From contig CAVVIT010000003.1 in assembly GCA_963748405.1 (NCBI GenBank), positions 186,001 through 250,000 on the forward strand: 64,000 nucleotides of DNA, in the 5' to 3' direction. This document shows positions 55,807-64,000 of the stretch, piece after piece. The notes beneath the pieces are model-generated. The model saw nothing but the letters and a program-made list of their open reading frames with translations, was not told where the DNA came from and did no database searches. The number at the start of each line of letters is the position of its first letter. The stretch's first letter is position 1. Source of the stretch: Fen-1273 sp963748405 (GTDB taxonomy: Bacteria; Bacteroidota; Ignavibacteria; UBA10030; UBA6906). The position numbers and the translations under genes were made by a program.

Positions 55807-56706
55807 TCATTCTTCCGCAAAGTAGTCGAAATCAATTTTCTTCACTTCATAGCTTACGGCTGGAGTAACCCCCACGTTGTTGTCGATCATGAACTGAGCA
55901 AGATCTTCTCCGTCCACCAAAACAATCTTGGTTTCAATCTTGGCCACGTAATCCATTGCCTCCTTGGAGAAGTCCGAGGTGGTGATGAATATCCCCTTCC
56001 TGGCTCGCTGGCCCTGGAGAGCGCCAGCGAACTTCTGGATTTCGGGACGCCCAACAGTATTCGCCCACCGCTTCGCCTGGATGTAGATAATATCGAGTCC
56101 GAGTCTATCCTCCTTGATGATTCCATCGATCCCTTCGTCTCCCGTCTTTCCAACAGCCTGACCTGCGTCCTTCAGCGTTCCCCCGTATCCCATGCTGACC
56201 AGAAGATTCACGACGAGCTTCTCGAACATTTGCGGAGAACTGCTCTTGATTTGATCGAGAAGATCGTTTGCCAGACCTTGTCGAAGGTCGAGATAGGCGG
56301 CTTCGAGCTGTTCTTCGGGTGTGTCTGCGGAAGGACCCTTCTGAGGTTCATCTTTCTGGTGTTTGAGATTCCTGAACGCAAGAAATTCTGGAAACTGGCC
56401 GAGGAACTGGACATTTATTTCCGTGGGCTTGGCACCGAGCACATCTTGCCCTCGCTTCGTAATGCGAAGAAGCGCTCTCTTGGGAGACTCAAGGAGGCCC
56501 GCCTTTTTCATATAGGTGCGGGCCCAACCAACTCGATTGTCAAACACACACTGCTGACCGCTCGGGAGTAGTTCCTTCCGTTCTGATTCCGTGAGTTTGA
56601 ATTGATCGGCAAGGGTCTGAATGGCCTCACGAACTGCGTGCTCCTTACCATCGCCTGCGAATTGAAGAAGGGGGAGCATGATACTTTGATAGTCAGGTAT
56701 TGCCAT
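55807..56706 (-). CDS. mrr: Mrr-type restriction endonuclease
   Basis: A 299-residue type IV restriction enzyme that cuts methylated foreign DNA. The N-terminal winged-helix domain (about 5-95, FDNRVGWARTYMKKAGLLES) is the Mrr_N type. The C-terminal nuclease domain (about 150-285) has MGYGGTLKDAG, the D-x(n)-E/Q-x-K site in GDEGIDGIIKEDR and IYIQAKRW, and GIFITTSDFSKEA. The length and domain order are normal. The start at MAIPDY is preferred; eight upstream codons are open. It is the only clear defence gene in the window and lies inside the suspected element. Confidence 0.93.
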   Translation of the reverse strand: MAIPDYQSIMLPLLQFAGDGKEHAVREAIQTLADQFKLTESERKELLPSGQQCVFDNRVGWARTYMKKAGLLESPKRALLRITKRGQDVLGAKPTEINVQFLGQFPEFLAFRNLKHQKDEPQKGPSADTPEEQLEAAYLDLRQGLANDLLDQIKSSSPQMFEKLVVNLLVSMGYGGTLKDAGQAVGKTGDEGIDGIIKEDRLGLDIIYIQAKRWANTVGRPEIQKFAGALQGQRARKGIFITTSDFSKEAMDYVAKIETKIVLVDGEDLAQFMIDNNVGVTPAVSYEVKKIDFDYFAEE

Positions 56707-56803
56707 TACAGGCCCTTTCAAGTTATTCATCTCTCGAGGAACAATTCCTTACCTCTCCCTCCGAGCCTTCTGCCAGATTCAGTCCCTGCCTTGGCAGCCC
56801 CCC

Positions 56804-57322
56804 TCACTCCTTTAGGATTCCCGCTGCCTGCAAGGACTCTCGGATTCTGGGGTCTCCCCGCGGATCTGACTGTAAAGGAAGCCAGGCTGGTGAGATGCTA
56901 TAGGGTTTCGGTGTGATGACATCGATATATGGCACCCTCGGAATGACAGAAGAATAAGCCCACCAGAAAGCTCCAAGGTAGATCCTCTGTTTTCCCACCA
57001 TCACAACGACGGGAACGCCGAAAGACTTGCCCCGAAGAGCCCACATCTCTGCCAGGACACTGTCAAGCGCGGGGACTGGCACGAAGGCATGGGTTGACCA
57101 ATGGTATGCACCCAAATCGCGCGCTCTGATGAACGGCTGGGGAGCAAGCGTCAGGTCTTCAAGGGGGAGGCTCCACGCAGTACGAGCGTCGATAGAAGTA
57201 TCGAGTAGGCGATAGATTGCGAACTCGTTATCCAGCCTCGCGTTGGTTCCAAAGTCGCTGCACGCGCCACAGAATAGAAGTCCGAGGGCGACGAACAAGT
57301 ACGATGCCTTCAAGTAGAACAC
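56804..57322 (-). CDS. Hypothetical lipoprotein
   Basis: A 172-residue protein with a lipobox-like signal peptide (LFVALGLLFCGACS, Cys near residue 21). The rest (WSTHAFVPVPALDSVLAEMW, VVVMVGKQRIYLGAFWW) matches no family I know. It should be anchored in a membrane facing the periplasm. It lies in tandem with the exported protein upstream (85-base gap). Confidence 0.6.
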   Translation of the reverse strand: MFYLKASYLFVALGLLFCGACSDFGTNARLDNEFAIYRLLDTSIDARTAWSLPLEDLTLAPQPFIRARDLGAYHWSTHAFVPVPALDSVLAEMWALRGKSFGVPVVVMVGKQRIYLGAFWWAYSSVIPRVPYIDVITPKPYSISPAWLPLQSDPRGDPRIRESLQAAGILKE

Positions 57323-57406
57323 CTCCTCCGTCGAAGTGGCAGAGTTCTGAACGTTGTATGATCGCGGTAGTCGGCCACGTGTGGATTTTTGCCTGACGGC
57401 AACAGC

Positions 57407-58198
57407 TTAGCGACCTCGTTCGAGTCGAGCGCAAAGGAACTCCGCATCATGTCTTAGGATGAAGTAAGCCTGGGAGGATAGCACGACCGAACTATCATGC
57501 TGAACTTCTTCAGTTGCCTTGCGAAGAATGGCCAATGTAGTCAGCGTATCGCATTGAGCTATCGTTGCTCGGGCCTTGGTGAACCAGACTACATACTTGT
57601 CTGCTGATCGCGGATTATCCAGCCACCCGAGGTCGGGCATCTGCCCGATGTAACGAAGCATTGTATCAAGTGTAGCCGTAGCAGGTAAGCCCTCAAGATT
57701 GATCGGCCCTATCGTCGCGCCCATCAATCCTGGCCCGTACGGCGTCTTATCAGAGTACCCAGGGATACTGTCAGTCGCGAAGCCCTCAGGAAACCAGGGA
57801 GACGGTGCCCAGCCTTCCGCGTAAAACTCGACTATTCCTGGGGGCGACTCAGAACTGAAACGGAACCCCGCCTGTGTTGATCGGGGAGAAATCTCAGATG
57901 TGTGTGTGCCCCATTTCACCAAGTGATGTTTGACTGTTTTGTCCGCTCTGAGCCATTGCGACGGCGAGCGAAGATCCTCGATTCTTACTCTATCGGCAAG
58001 AGGCAGCCAGTACTGCCAGATAGATTGTTCCGCCCTCGGACCATTCGCGAGAGTGTAAGAGTAGGTATACTTGTGGTCTGTCACCGACACTCTTATCTTC
58101 ACTTCAATGTCTATCTTGTCCCTCATGATGACCGAGTCCTGCGCAAGTGTTATCACAGGCAGCGCCGAAAGGATGAGTGCACACCGAAACTTCTTCAC
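57407..58198 (-). CDS. Hypothetical exported protein
   Basis: A 263-residue protein with a clear signal peptide (MKKFRCALILSALPVITLAQ). The body is beta-rich (IDIEVKIRVSVTDHKYTYSY, WQYWLPLADRVRIEDLRSP), with a C-terminal helical part containing cysteines. No recognised domain. Together with the next two leftward genes it may form an operon of envelope proteins carried by the element. Confidence 0.6.
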   Translation of the reverse strand: MKKFRCALILSALPVITLAQDSVIMRDKIDIEVKIRVSVTDHKYTYSYTLANGPRAEQSIWQYWLPLADRVRIEDLRSPSQWLRADKTVKHHLVKWGTHTSEISPRSTQAGFRFSSESPPGIVEFYAEGWAPSPWFPEGFATDSIPGYSDKTPYGPGLMGATIGPINLEGLPATATLDTMLRYIGQMPDLGWLDNPRSADKYVVWFTKARATIAQCDTLTTLAILRKATEEVQHDSSVVLSSQAYFILRHDAEFLCARLERGR

Positions 58199-58708
58199 CG
58201 TATTCTCCGTGTCTTGCGCTTTCTATTAACCTCGGCGGCGCAGTGCCCTGGTGGACTCGAAACGATCCCACTGATAACAACCAGGCCCCTTCCCGCAATC
58301 TGAAGAGGCCTGTTCGAATGAACTCACCTGAAATGTACTCCATTCATCGAGCATTGTCAACGTAATGCGCGCTCATGTGCCGAGGAGCGATTGGCCCGAG
58401 TGTCATGAATGAATCACAGATTTTTCTCGCACTGCAATCAAAACTCCATCCGCGGGAGATGGATTACAGCGGAAGGTGTCGCGCAGAACACAGCAGAACA
58501 CAACACATGGGGTGAACAGTGCCGACAGAAAATTCATAATATAATGCGGGTGCGTTTTATCGGCTTCACCCTACCCCCCTCGTTTTAAGGCATACCCCTC
58601 GGTCTTCGTTGAGAATTGCCGCCACGTTGCGTTTCCCCTCCCTCCCCGAGATGCAATCTGCCGAGCCTTCGGCGATAAGCAACCACAACCAACCATCGGG
58701 AGATTGAC
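58199..58708. other. Divergent intergenic region
   Basis: A 510-base region between leftward envelope genes and the rightward replication module. It contains no gene I can support. It should hold promoters for both directions. GGGAGATTGAC just before 58709 is the ribosome-binding site of the first rightward gene. Confidence 0.6.
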
Positions 58709-58990
58709 ATGGACTCAACGAGTAAGGCAACTCAGACTGTCACGTTCGACTTCGATTGCTACCGCTTCAATGGCAAAGGGAACCGACCCGTCTTGGTAGC
58801 TTCACCAGATGAGGCAGATTTCATGCGGTCACGCCATTCGATCAGCGAGTCTGCGGTGGAGCTTGCTACGCAACGGGTTCTGCAATGGAGTAGACGGAAG
58901 GGCGTCGGGATCACCGCCAAGGAGCCCTACCCTTCCAACGAGGACGGGAAATACTGGTTGGAGTTCCGACTCGGCGGCATCACCCTATAA
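58709..58990 (+). CDS. Small phage/element protein of unknown function
   Basis: A 93-residue acidic-basic protein (VTFDFDCYRFNGKGNRPVLV, LATQRVLQWSRRKGVGITAK). It has a good ribosome-binding site and is the first gene of the rightward module. A terminator-like hairpin follows. No family recognised. Confidence 0.6.
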   Translation: MDSTSKATQTVTFDFDCYRFNGKGNRPVLVASPDEADFMRSRHSISESAVELATQRVLQWSRRKGVGITAKEPYPSNEDGKYWLEFRLGGITL

Positions 58991-59010
58991 CAACATTTCC
59001 TCCCTCCACC

Positions 59011-59054
59011 ACGGCGGTATCGGCTGTCTCCCCCCAGTCGGTACCGCCGTTTTC
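59011..59054 (+). terminator. Terminator or attenuator inside the replication module
   Basis: ACGGCGGTA (59011-59019) pairs with TACCGCCGT (59042-59050) and TTTTC follows. It lies between the first two small genes. Similar short GC hairpins stand at about 59301-59323 and 60854-60872, so graded transcription along the module is possible. Confidence 0.65.
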
Positions 59055-59079
59055 ATTCGAACAACTCAAGGAGATAATC

Positions 59080-59289
59080 ATGGACACGAGAAGGGCCTTT
59101 CATCTCGTCTACTTGCCAGCGGACGTGCTGCGCGGCGCCAGAGAGAGGGTTGTCAGTCTGATCGAGACCGACGACCTTGCGGACGTTTCGCTACAGCTCG
59201 TGGCAGCACCAGGATCGATTGCCCTGGAGCTGTATGCATGCGACAGGGCCGAAGCAGCATTTGAGCTGCGTGACCTTGGTTTCGCGTAA
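59080..59289 (+). CDS. Small hypothetical protein
   Basis: A 69-residue protein (FHLVYLPADVLRGARERVVS, LELYACDRAEAAFELRDLGF) with AAGGAGATAATC upstream of its ATG. The regular alternation suggests an alpha/beta fold. No family recognised. The neighbours suggest a mobile-element function. Confidence 0.6.
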   Translation: MDTRRAFHLVYLPADVLRGARERVVSLIETDDLADVSLQLVAAPGSIALELYACDRAEAAFELRDLGFA

Positions 59290-59361
59290 CCAGAATGGCG
59301 GGCGGGTCCCGTGTGGGCCCGTTACGCCCATTTGAACAGGAAGGGAGGCGTAATCGAACCA

Positions 59362-59814
59362 ATGAAGCACTTCATACGCAACGTAACCTGGAGGTTTCGG
59401 GACTGTGCGGAGACATACCCACAGCTCGCAAGGGAGAAGATCTACGTCCGCTCTCCCGAGGATGTGTTCCGCAACTTCAAGTTCCTCTTTACGGATCAAA
59501 TGCGCGAACGGTTTCTCGTGATTTGGCTTAATAGTGCGAACCGCGTGAGCGGCTTCGAGATCATCACCGAGGGAACGCTGAACGCCAGTCTCGCCCACCC
59601 ACGCGAAGTATTTCGAGGTGCTATCGTGGCGACCTGCGCAAGCATCATCGTGGCGCATAACCATCCATCAGGCAACGCGGAGCCATCCGCAGAAGATGTC
59701 CAGATAACGAAGCAGCTCGCGGAGGCTGGCAAACTCATCGGAATCCCTGTCCACGATCACATCATCTTCACGGACGAGGGATACACCTCGCTCGCAGAAC
59801 GCGGGATCGTGTAG
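59362..59814 (+). CDS. RadC-like JAB (MPN) domain protein
   Basis: A 150-residue protein with the RadC/JAB fold. The zinc motif H99-x-H101-x7-S109-x2-D112 is complete in HNHPSGNAEPSAED, and FLVIWLNSANRVSG and HDHIIFTDEGYTSL are the other conserved strands. The helix-hairpin-helix part of full-length RadC is missing, as is usual in phage and plasmid versions. Such genes often accompany mobile elements; the function is unresolved. GGAGG lies 13 bases before the ATG at 59362; a GTG at 59311 is less likely because it lies in a hairpin. Confidence 0.9.
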   Translation: MKHFIRNVTWRFRDCAETYPQLAREKIYVRSPEDVFRNFKFLFTDQMRERFLVIWLNSANRVSGFEIITEGTLNASLAHPREVFRGAIVATCASIIVAHNHPSGNAEPSAEDVQITKQLAEAGKLIGIPVHDHIIFTDEGYTSLAERGIV

Positions 59815-60051
59815 CGCCGCTCAGGCAATCTCCCGCAGATCCTCCGATTCACAGCTACCCAATACCTGACCACATCACCTCCAAAATCGAATTTGAGTGG
59901 GCATCTGGAGTGCCTGGGCTCTGGGGGGCCATCCACCTACCCCCCGTACCGAGATCTGGAAAGAAAGCCCACTCAATGCCGCATTGAACCGCAAGGCGAC
60001 CCTGTTCTGGGGCGATCCTATCCGTAACTACCACCAAAAGGAGACATCAGC
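59815..60051. other. Short noncoding gap
   Basis: Nothing recognisable except AAAAGGAG eleven bases before the next start, a strong ribosome-binding site. Confidence 0.6.
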
Positions 60052-60843
60052 ATGAACCCATTCGCGCAGATCGAAGTCACACCCCTATTTTCCCGAGACG
60101 GTATGCAGTCTCAGGGAAAATCTGTCCGCATTGAGGACAAGGAATCCCCTGCGGGTTGGGATGAAATCGGGGTAGTATCGTCGAACTACCTCCTGGTCCA
60201 CAACGGCAAAGTGAAGGATGTCGTGGATCAGATTGCAGAGAGAACGAAGCTCGGCGACTGGAAACAGCGCAAGCTCTTCTTCGATGGACGCCGCTTCGTC
60301 TACTCACTCACGAGCGACAGCCTGACCGCGGAAGTCGCCCCTGGCGACCTGATCCGCTTCGGCCTACTCGCCTACAACAGCTACGATGGGTCTCGCGCAG
60401 TTTCTGTCGGCGCCTACGCAGAGCACCTGGTTTGTTCAAACGGGATGACCTCCGAAACCTACTTCGCCAGGTTCACATTCCGCCACCACAAAGGAAACAT
60501 CAACTGGGACGAGGAGACGGGCCGCGCCTTTACGGCTCTCATGCCAGGTTCAAGGGCAAAGCTGACCAGGTTCGCGGGGACGCTCCAAAAGCTTCAGCGG
60601 AAACCCCTAACCGTCGCCGACTTGCGCCTCATGAGAACCGAACATCTCAACGGCCTGAGCGTCAGTGCGTGGGGAAGGATTCTTGACAGGTTTCTGGCGC
60701 ACGAGAAGCACACGGGGTTCGGGTTGCTCGATGCGTGCACGCGGATCTTCTGGCAAAACGAAAAGCAGAGCTTCTCGGACTACGCGAACAATTCATACGT
60801 GACCGATGGGTTGGTCGAATTTGCCGCCAGGCTGCCAGGATGA
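60052..60843 (+). CDS. DUF932 (phage/plasmid-like) protein
   Basis: A 263-residue protein of the DUF932 family found on phages, plasmids and integrative elements. It has VVSSNYLLVHNGKVKDVVDQ near the start and the central hallmark AYAEHLVCSNGMTSET, then the helical C-terminal half. No enzymatic motif is known. It is the third conserved gene of the module, followed by a hairpin and the ATPase gene. Confidence 0.85.
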   Translation: MNPFAQIEVTPLFSRDGMQSQGKSVRIEDKESPAGWDEIGVVSSNYLLVHNGKVKDVVDQIAERTKLGDWKQRKLFFDGRRFVYSLTSDSLTAEVAPGDLIRFGLLAYNSYDGSRAVSVGAYAEHLVCSNGMTSETYFARFTFRHHKGNINWDEETGRAFTALMPGSRAKLTRFAGTLQKLQRKPLTVADLRLMRTEHLNGLSVSAWGRILDRFLAHEKHTGFGLLDACTRIFWQNEKQSFSDYANNSYVTDGLVEFAARLPG

Positions 60844-60853
60844 AGCAAACAAC

Positions 60854-60874
60854 GGGGGCCATATCGGCCCCCTT
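60854..60874 (+). terminator. Short GC hairpin between DUF932 and ATPase genes
   Basis: GGGGGCC (60854-60860), loop ATATC, GGCCCCC (60866-60872), then TT. It could be an attenuator, or could hide an alternative ATPase start at 60840 that overlaps the DUF932 stop (ATGA). Confidence 0.55.
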
Positions 60875-60899
60875 CATATACCACCAGACGGAGCGCATA

Positions 60900-61673
60900 A
60901 TGAAGCCAAGTCCATACTTCCAGAACGACAAGGAGCAGCAGGAACTTCTCGCCAAGCGGGACTCCTTCAAATTCTCCGAGCCAGAGCTGTCTCCCAAGCT
61001 GGTCCTCCTGGTTTCGGGGCGAGAAGGAAGCGGAAAGACCCACCTCGCCTGCACAATGAGCGAGCTTGGCCCCGTGTACTTGATCGACACGGAATACCGA
61101 GCGCAGATCGTTACCAGGAAGTTCAAGAACGTGCAGTTCACGGTGGCGAAGAACTTCAGGGAAATGGCGGTCGCCGTCAAGCACATCCTGAAGTATCAGC
61201 GGGCTGGCACCATTGTGCTCGACTCGGGCTCGGATCTGCAAACATTCGCTGAGATCGAGTACCTGGAGCGGACCGAGCGCGAGAAGGTTGGGATGGCATG
61301 GAATTGGGCTGAGGTCTGGCGCCTCTGCAATGCCATCATCGACGACGTTAAGATCAGCCAGCAGTTCAACCTCGTCATTACGTCCAGGTTGAAGGAATCG
61401 TATGTAAACGAGAAGGCGACTGGCAATTTCGTGCCGCGGATATACTCCACGCTTCCCTACAAGGCCGACATCATGCTCCAGTTCACCCAGGAGAAGGATC
61501 CGAGGCTTCTGGTCACGAAGAACGGGTTCACGGGAGGGGTTGGGACTCCCGCGCCGAGTGCATCTTCCCTCCCGCAACTCATCACCCTGCTGTCCAAAAC
61601 AACTCAGCCCGCCCAGACGCACCCTGCTACTCAGGGTTCAGGGACGGCGCTGAAAATCGCATCGCAACAATAA
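60900..61673 (+). CDS. Sak4-like RecA-fold ATPase (AAA_24 type)
   Basis: A 257-residue ATPase with Walker A SGREGSGKT (39-47) and Walker B TIVLDSGSDL, followed by a NLVITSRLKESYVNE segment. These match phage ATPases of the Sak4/AAA_24 group, which load or assist recombination on ssDNA. The C-terminal tail (PAQTHPATQGSG) is low-complexity. The start at 60900 has ACGGAG six bases away. An ATG at 60840 would overlap the DUF932 stop and add 20 residues. It sits directly upstream of a putative ssDNA-binding protein, the typical phage pairing. Confidence 0.82.
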   Translation: MKPSPYFQNDKEQQELLAKRDSFKFSEPELSPKLVLLVSGREGSGKTHLACTMSELGPVYLIDTEYRAQIVTRKFKNVQFTVAKNFREMAVAVKHILKYQRAGTIVLDSGSDLQTFAEIEYLERTEREKVGMAWNWAEVWRLCNAIIDDVKISQQFNLVITSRLKESYVNEKATGNFVPRIYSTLPYKADIMLQFTQEKDPRLLVTKNGFTGGVGTPAPSASSLPQLITLLSKTTQPAQTHPATQGSGTALKIASQQ

Positions 61674-61691
61674 CCAAAGAGGAGAATACAC

Positions 61692-62261
61692 ATGACGCTA
61701 TCGACGAACAACCAGTGGAAGAAGCGGACCTACGGTCCTGGCATCTTCATCAACGAGGTGGAAGTCGCGGCTGCCGAGGACATCTCTGGCACCACTCCCC
61801 CGTACATGGACCGCTCCGTGGACATCGGCATCAAGCTGACGTTGGAGGTTGGCAAGGATTTCCAGCCCCAACTATCCATCACGGGTAACTTCAAACGTGA
61901 CCCTGACACGGGGGAGGTGATCGGCTGGGGCGGCGCGTTCGTCGTCCAGGAAGCCCTGGCAAGGCTCGGCTTCAAAGGCGAGCTGGACCAGGAGAACAGG
62001 ATACCAGCGGAGGCGCTGGAAGGCGTCATCGGCAAACGCTTCCTGCGCCTCTCGTACATCAGCGGGGAGAAGCAGAATGGTAAGCCCCGCTACTCGGACT
62101 GGGGACGCATAGCGACCCCAGAGGAAGGAACCGAGGATCTGGTCACGCGATTCAAGCGGTCGGTGGCAAAGGGGTATCCGAAGAACTACCGCCCCGAGCT
62201 GCTGGACCAACTCGCCGAGCGGAGACCAGTACCAAGCGCAATCGATGAAGTAATCTTCTGA
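61692..62261 (+). CDS. Putative ssDNA-binding/recombination partner protein
   Basis: A 189-residue protein (GIFINEVEVAAAEDISGTTP, IGIKLTLEVGKDFQPQLSIT, GNFKRDPDTGEVIGWGGAF). The beta-rich first half and position right after a Sak4-like ATPase resemble phage single-strand-binding-like proteins of the DUF669/DUF2815 type. The sequence match is not strong; the role is inferred from context. AAAGAGGAG precedes the start. A hairpin follows. Confidence 0.6.
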   Translation: MTLSTNNQWKKRTYGPGIFINEVEVAAAEDISGTTPPYMDRSVDIGIKLTLEVGKDFQPQLSITGNFKRDPDTGEVIGWGGAFVVQEALARLGFKGELDQENRIPAEALEGVIGKRFLRLSYISGEKQNGKPRYSDWGRIATPEEGTEDLVTRFKRSVAKGYPKNYRPELLDQLAERRPVPSAIDEVIF

Positions 62262-62275
62262 TAATGTCGGTGCCT

Positions 62276-62298
62276 CCCCGTCCCCTTACAGGGCGGGG
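62276..62298 (+). terminator. Hairpin after the replication module
   Basis: CCCCGTCCC pairs with GGGCGGGG (one bulged T) 15 bases after the stop. No strong U-run. It separates the rightward module from the convergent ATPase gene. Confidence 0.5.
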
Positions 62299-62509
62299 GG
62301 CCCTGTTACCTGCGGATTCGCATGGAGCCGTGCCTCGGTTCAGCCTGGGCCCTGGTGCGCGTAGCCATAGAAATCCACGCTCTCAAGCTGGAGCAGTGAT
62401 CTCTATTCGGCGAGAAGCAGGGGCGCCGCACATAGCTGACGTAAGAGAGAATACCGTGCGGGACCACATTCTTGCGTTTCCCCGAATATTCTCGGCAGAG
62501 TTCGACCGC

Positions 62510-62768
62510 GTTACACATTCACAATCCAAGAGTGTAACCGAGAATGTGGCAAATCGAGCTTCAATCAAAAGAAATTCGCTCATAGTTACGGTTACACTTT
62601 TTTGGGCGGTATGGAGGTCTCTGAGGGTCGGTACGGTACTGCCAATCACAGAATCGCCCCCTTTCCTTCTGACAAACCGTGTAAAGTGTAACTATATATT
62701 CTTATATATTCATTTTCATCAACTTACAGCAGTATGCTCGGTTACACTTGCGGTTACGGTTACAGTTT
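62510..62768. repeat. Iteron-like GGTTACACTT motifs beside an AT-rich tract
   Basis: GTTACACATT (62510), inverted CGGTTACACT (62531-62540), GTTACGGTTACACTTT (62585-62600), inverted AGTTACACTTT (62683-62693), GGTTACACTT (62740-62749) and GGTTACGGTTACAGTTT (62752-62768). Between them, 62690-62720 is AT-rich (ACTATATATTCTTATATATT). The last two copies lie inside the 3' end of the leftward ATPase gene. The arrangement resembles an iteron-type replication origin or an operator cluster. Confidence 0.5.
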
Positions 62769-64000
62769 GTGTGTCCACAGGATAGCGATTCGAGAAATCA
62801 TGCAATGCCGCCAGAGGCACCTGGTAGCACCGTTTGGTCACGCCATTGACTTTAGCAATCTTGACCTTCACTCCAACCCGCATCACCATCTGGGTGAGCT
62901 TTGTCTTGGATATTGACCCCTCGAACCCGCATGCTCGCATTATGAATCTGTAAGCAGTATCACTATCAAACAAGGGACAGTCGGCCTCACCCCCTACTGC
63001 TCTTGCTTCTTCGATCATGTGGTTGAGCGCACTCGCCACCACCATCATTTGACTATCTTCCTGGTCGTCTTCAACCCGCTCCGCTTTGCATTGTGCAGAG
63101 AGAACTCGCATCATCTCAGTGATAGTCGTACCGTCCGCGTCGACAAGATTTGCGATTGCCATGATCGGAGCCCAAAGATCGGCTTCCCTGTTTGCCAGGC
63201 TTTCCAGGCCGCGAATATCATTGAAATGTTCGCGGTAGAGGGACGCAATGCTCTTCCCGCAAGTGAGACCGAATATGTATAGATCATCCCTGAGCTTCTT
63301 CTGGGTTGTCATCACGGAATCACTTTCTGTATCGTGTTCCACGACCTCCTCGCGCCTTTTACGAAGGATCCTTATGCGAATGACTCTCTCCCGCAGGACA
63401 TTGTCCAGTTCATTTATGCCTATCAGCACCTTGGGCGAATACGTCGAAAAAGGTGTGCAATCTTTTCGAAGTTCTCCCCGCCGCAACGGATCACCTGACC
63501 TGCCTTCGAAAATCCCTGATTCAGCACAGACATTATGTCGCCACGCTTCTCGCGGTCTGAGCCGTTCAGGTTCTCCACTTCGTCGATCAGGAGTGTCGAA
63601 CGATTGTTCTGGATCTCGCGAAACATTACGGCGGGGGTGACACTCACCATTGCCAGGCTGTTAAAACACAACGGAGACAGGACCTCGGAGAGGGCGGACT
63701 TACCCGATCCCTTCTCTCCCGTAACATGCAGATACGGGAAATATCGAAAGATACGGAAGCCGTAGGTTCCCATCACCCACAGGGCCAAGAACTCATACTG
63801 ACCCTTCCCACCAAGGACGACGAACCTCTTGAGATACGACACCAGATTGCCGTGAATTTCGGAGGCAGTCAGGGCCGTCTCCTCTTGGAGGAACGACTTG
63901 ATCCCTTGGCCTGAGAATCTGCTTCTTGAAAAATTCGCCGCTGTAAGTTTGAGCCCGATAGAATTGGGGTCGTCTATGGGAATCATTGAGCGGTCAGAAG
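62719..64000 (-). pseudogene. Phage/plasmid-type ATPase (DUF3631/DUF927-like) with a one-base frameshift; 5' end may lie outside window
   Basis: Two frames make one protein. The first (to 63423) has Walker A GEKGSGKSALSE, Walker B STLLIDEVENL and SVLNQGFSKAGQVIRC. The second (63486 to 62719) continues STYSPKVLIGINELDNVLRE and RVIRIRILRKR, the sensor/arginine part of the same ATPase, then a C-terminal winged-helix-like region. The break lies in a run of five T (minus strand, 63447-63451); six would restore the frame. The reading frame is open to the window edge upstream of the ATG at 63986, so the N terminus may be longer. Such ATPases are primase-helicase-like replication proteins of integrated elements. 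Whether the frameshift is real, programmed or an error is open. Confidence 0.75.

Noticed and set aside
62264..62785. Plus-strand open frame (173 codons) after the ssDNA-binding-like gene
   Set aside because: No ribosome-binding site or domain; it crosses the terminator hairpin and the iteron-like region, and composition changes abruptly along it.

Overview
The window is a GC-rich bacterial chromosome segment, most likely from an Ignavibacteria-like or related member of the Bacteroidota. The main clue is the repeated C-terminal sorting domain of the type IX secretion system (core motif QNYPNPFNP, then a GR/GQ-V-L-V turn and ASGVYFYRLQ near the end). It occurs on seven proteins or relics, several with a signal peptide ending in AQW. 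The mix of glycosidases, beta-propeller-like surface proteins, many insertion sequences and many gene relics suggests a free-living, environmental genome with active rearrangement.

Layout. 1-2.3 kb: a HEAT-repeat serine hydrolase (runs off the left edge), translationally coupled to a D-cysteine desulfhydrase-like PLP enzyme. 2.4-4.7 kb: an insertion sequence with doubled inverted ends, a truncated IS630 copy and the tail of a dead propeller gene. 4.9-16.4 kb: secreted proteins (SGNH hydrolase, propeller protein, TIM-barrel protein, diheme cytochrome, T9SS protein, GH18) and a katG-perR oxidative-stress pair with a PerR-type box. 16.6-22.6 kb: three successive propeller-repeat proteins, the first with a one-base frameshift, and between them a decayed ArsR/reductase/thioredoxin cassette. 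22.8-24.5 kb: a VOC protein and two dihydrofolate-reductase-fold proteins. 24.7-28.0 kb: a large GH18 + polysaccharide deacetylase + GT2 synthase fusion. 28-39 kb: a nucleotidyltransferase, a second TIM-barrel protein, a MoaD-like/propeller pair, a TPR protein, a Ser/Thr kinase with propeller repeats and a second serine hydrolase with TPRs. 39.3-46.9 kb: an AT-rich GH31 glucosidase gene broken by IS3, IS21 and IS630 elements. 47-53 kb: an HpcH/HpaI aldolase and a propeller/T9SS gene split by another IS3-family element.

From about 53.4 kb the character changes. There is a solo IS21 end, a truncated tyrosine integrase, and the 3' half of a tRNA-Asp gene. An accessory block follows (Mrr nuclease, a membrane protein with Cys/His motifs, and three unrecognised exported proteins). 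A rightward replication/recombination module comes next (two small proteins, RadC-like JAB protein, DUF932 protein, Sak4-like ATPase, putative ssDNA-binding protein). It faces a leftward phage/plasmid-type ATPase that is frameshifted and runs off the right edge. Iteron-like GGTTACACTT motifs and an AT-rich tract lie at that convergence. This end of the window looks like one boundary of an integrated element.

A second theme is a dispersed repeat: a terminator-like hairpin followed by GGGGCGGACGG. Its sequence resembles the 3' end of the tRNA-Asp fragment, and there are five copies plus that fragment. Boundaries of insertion sequences were set from inverted repeats and target duplications read by eye. 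Protein assignments are from motif recognition, without database searches.
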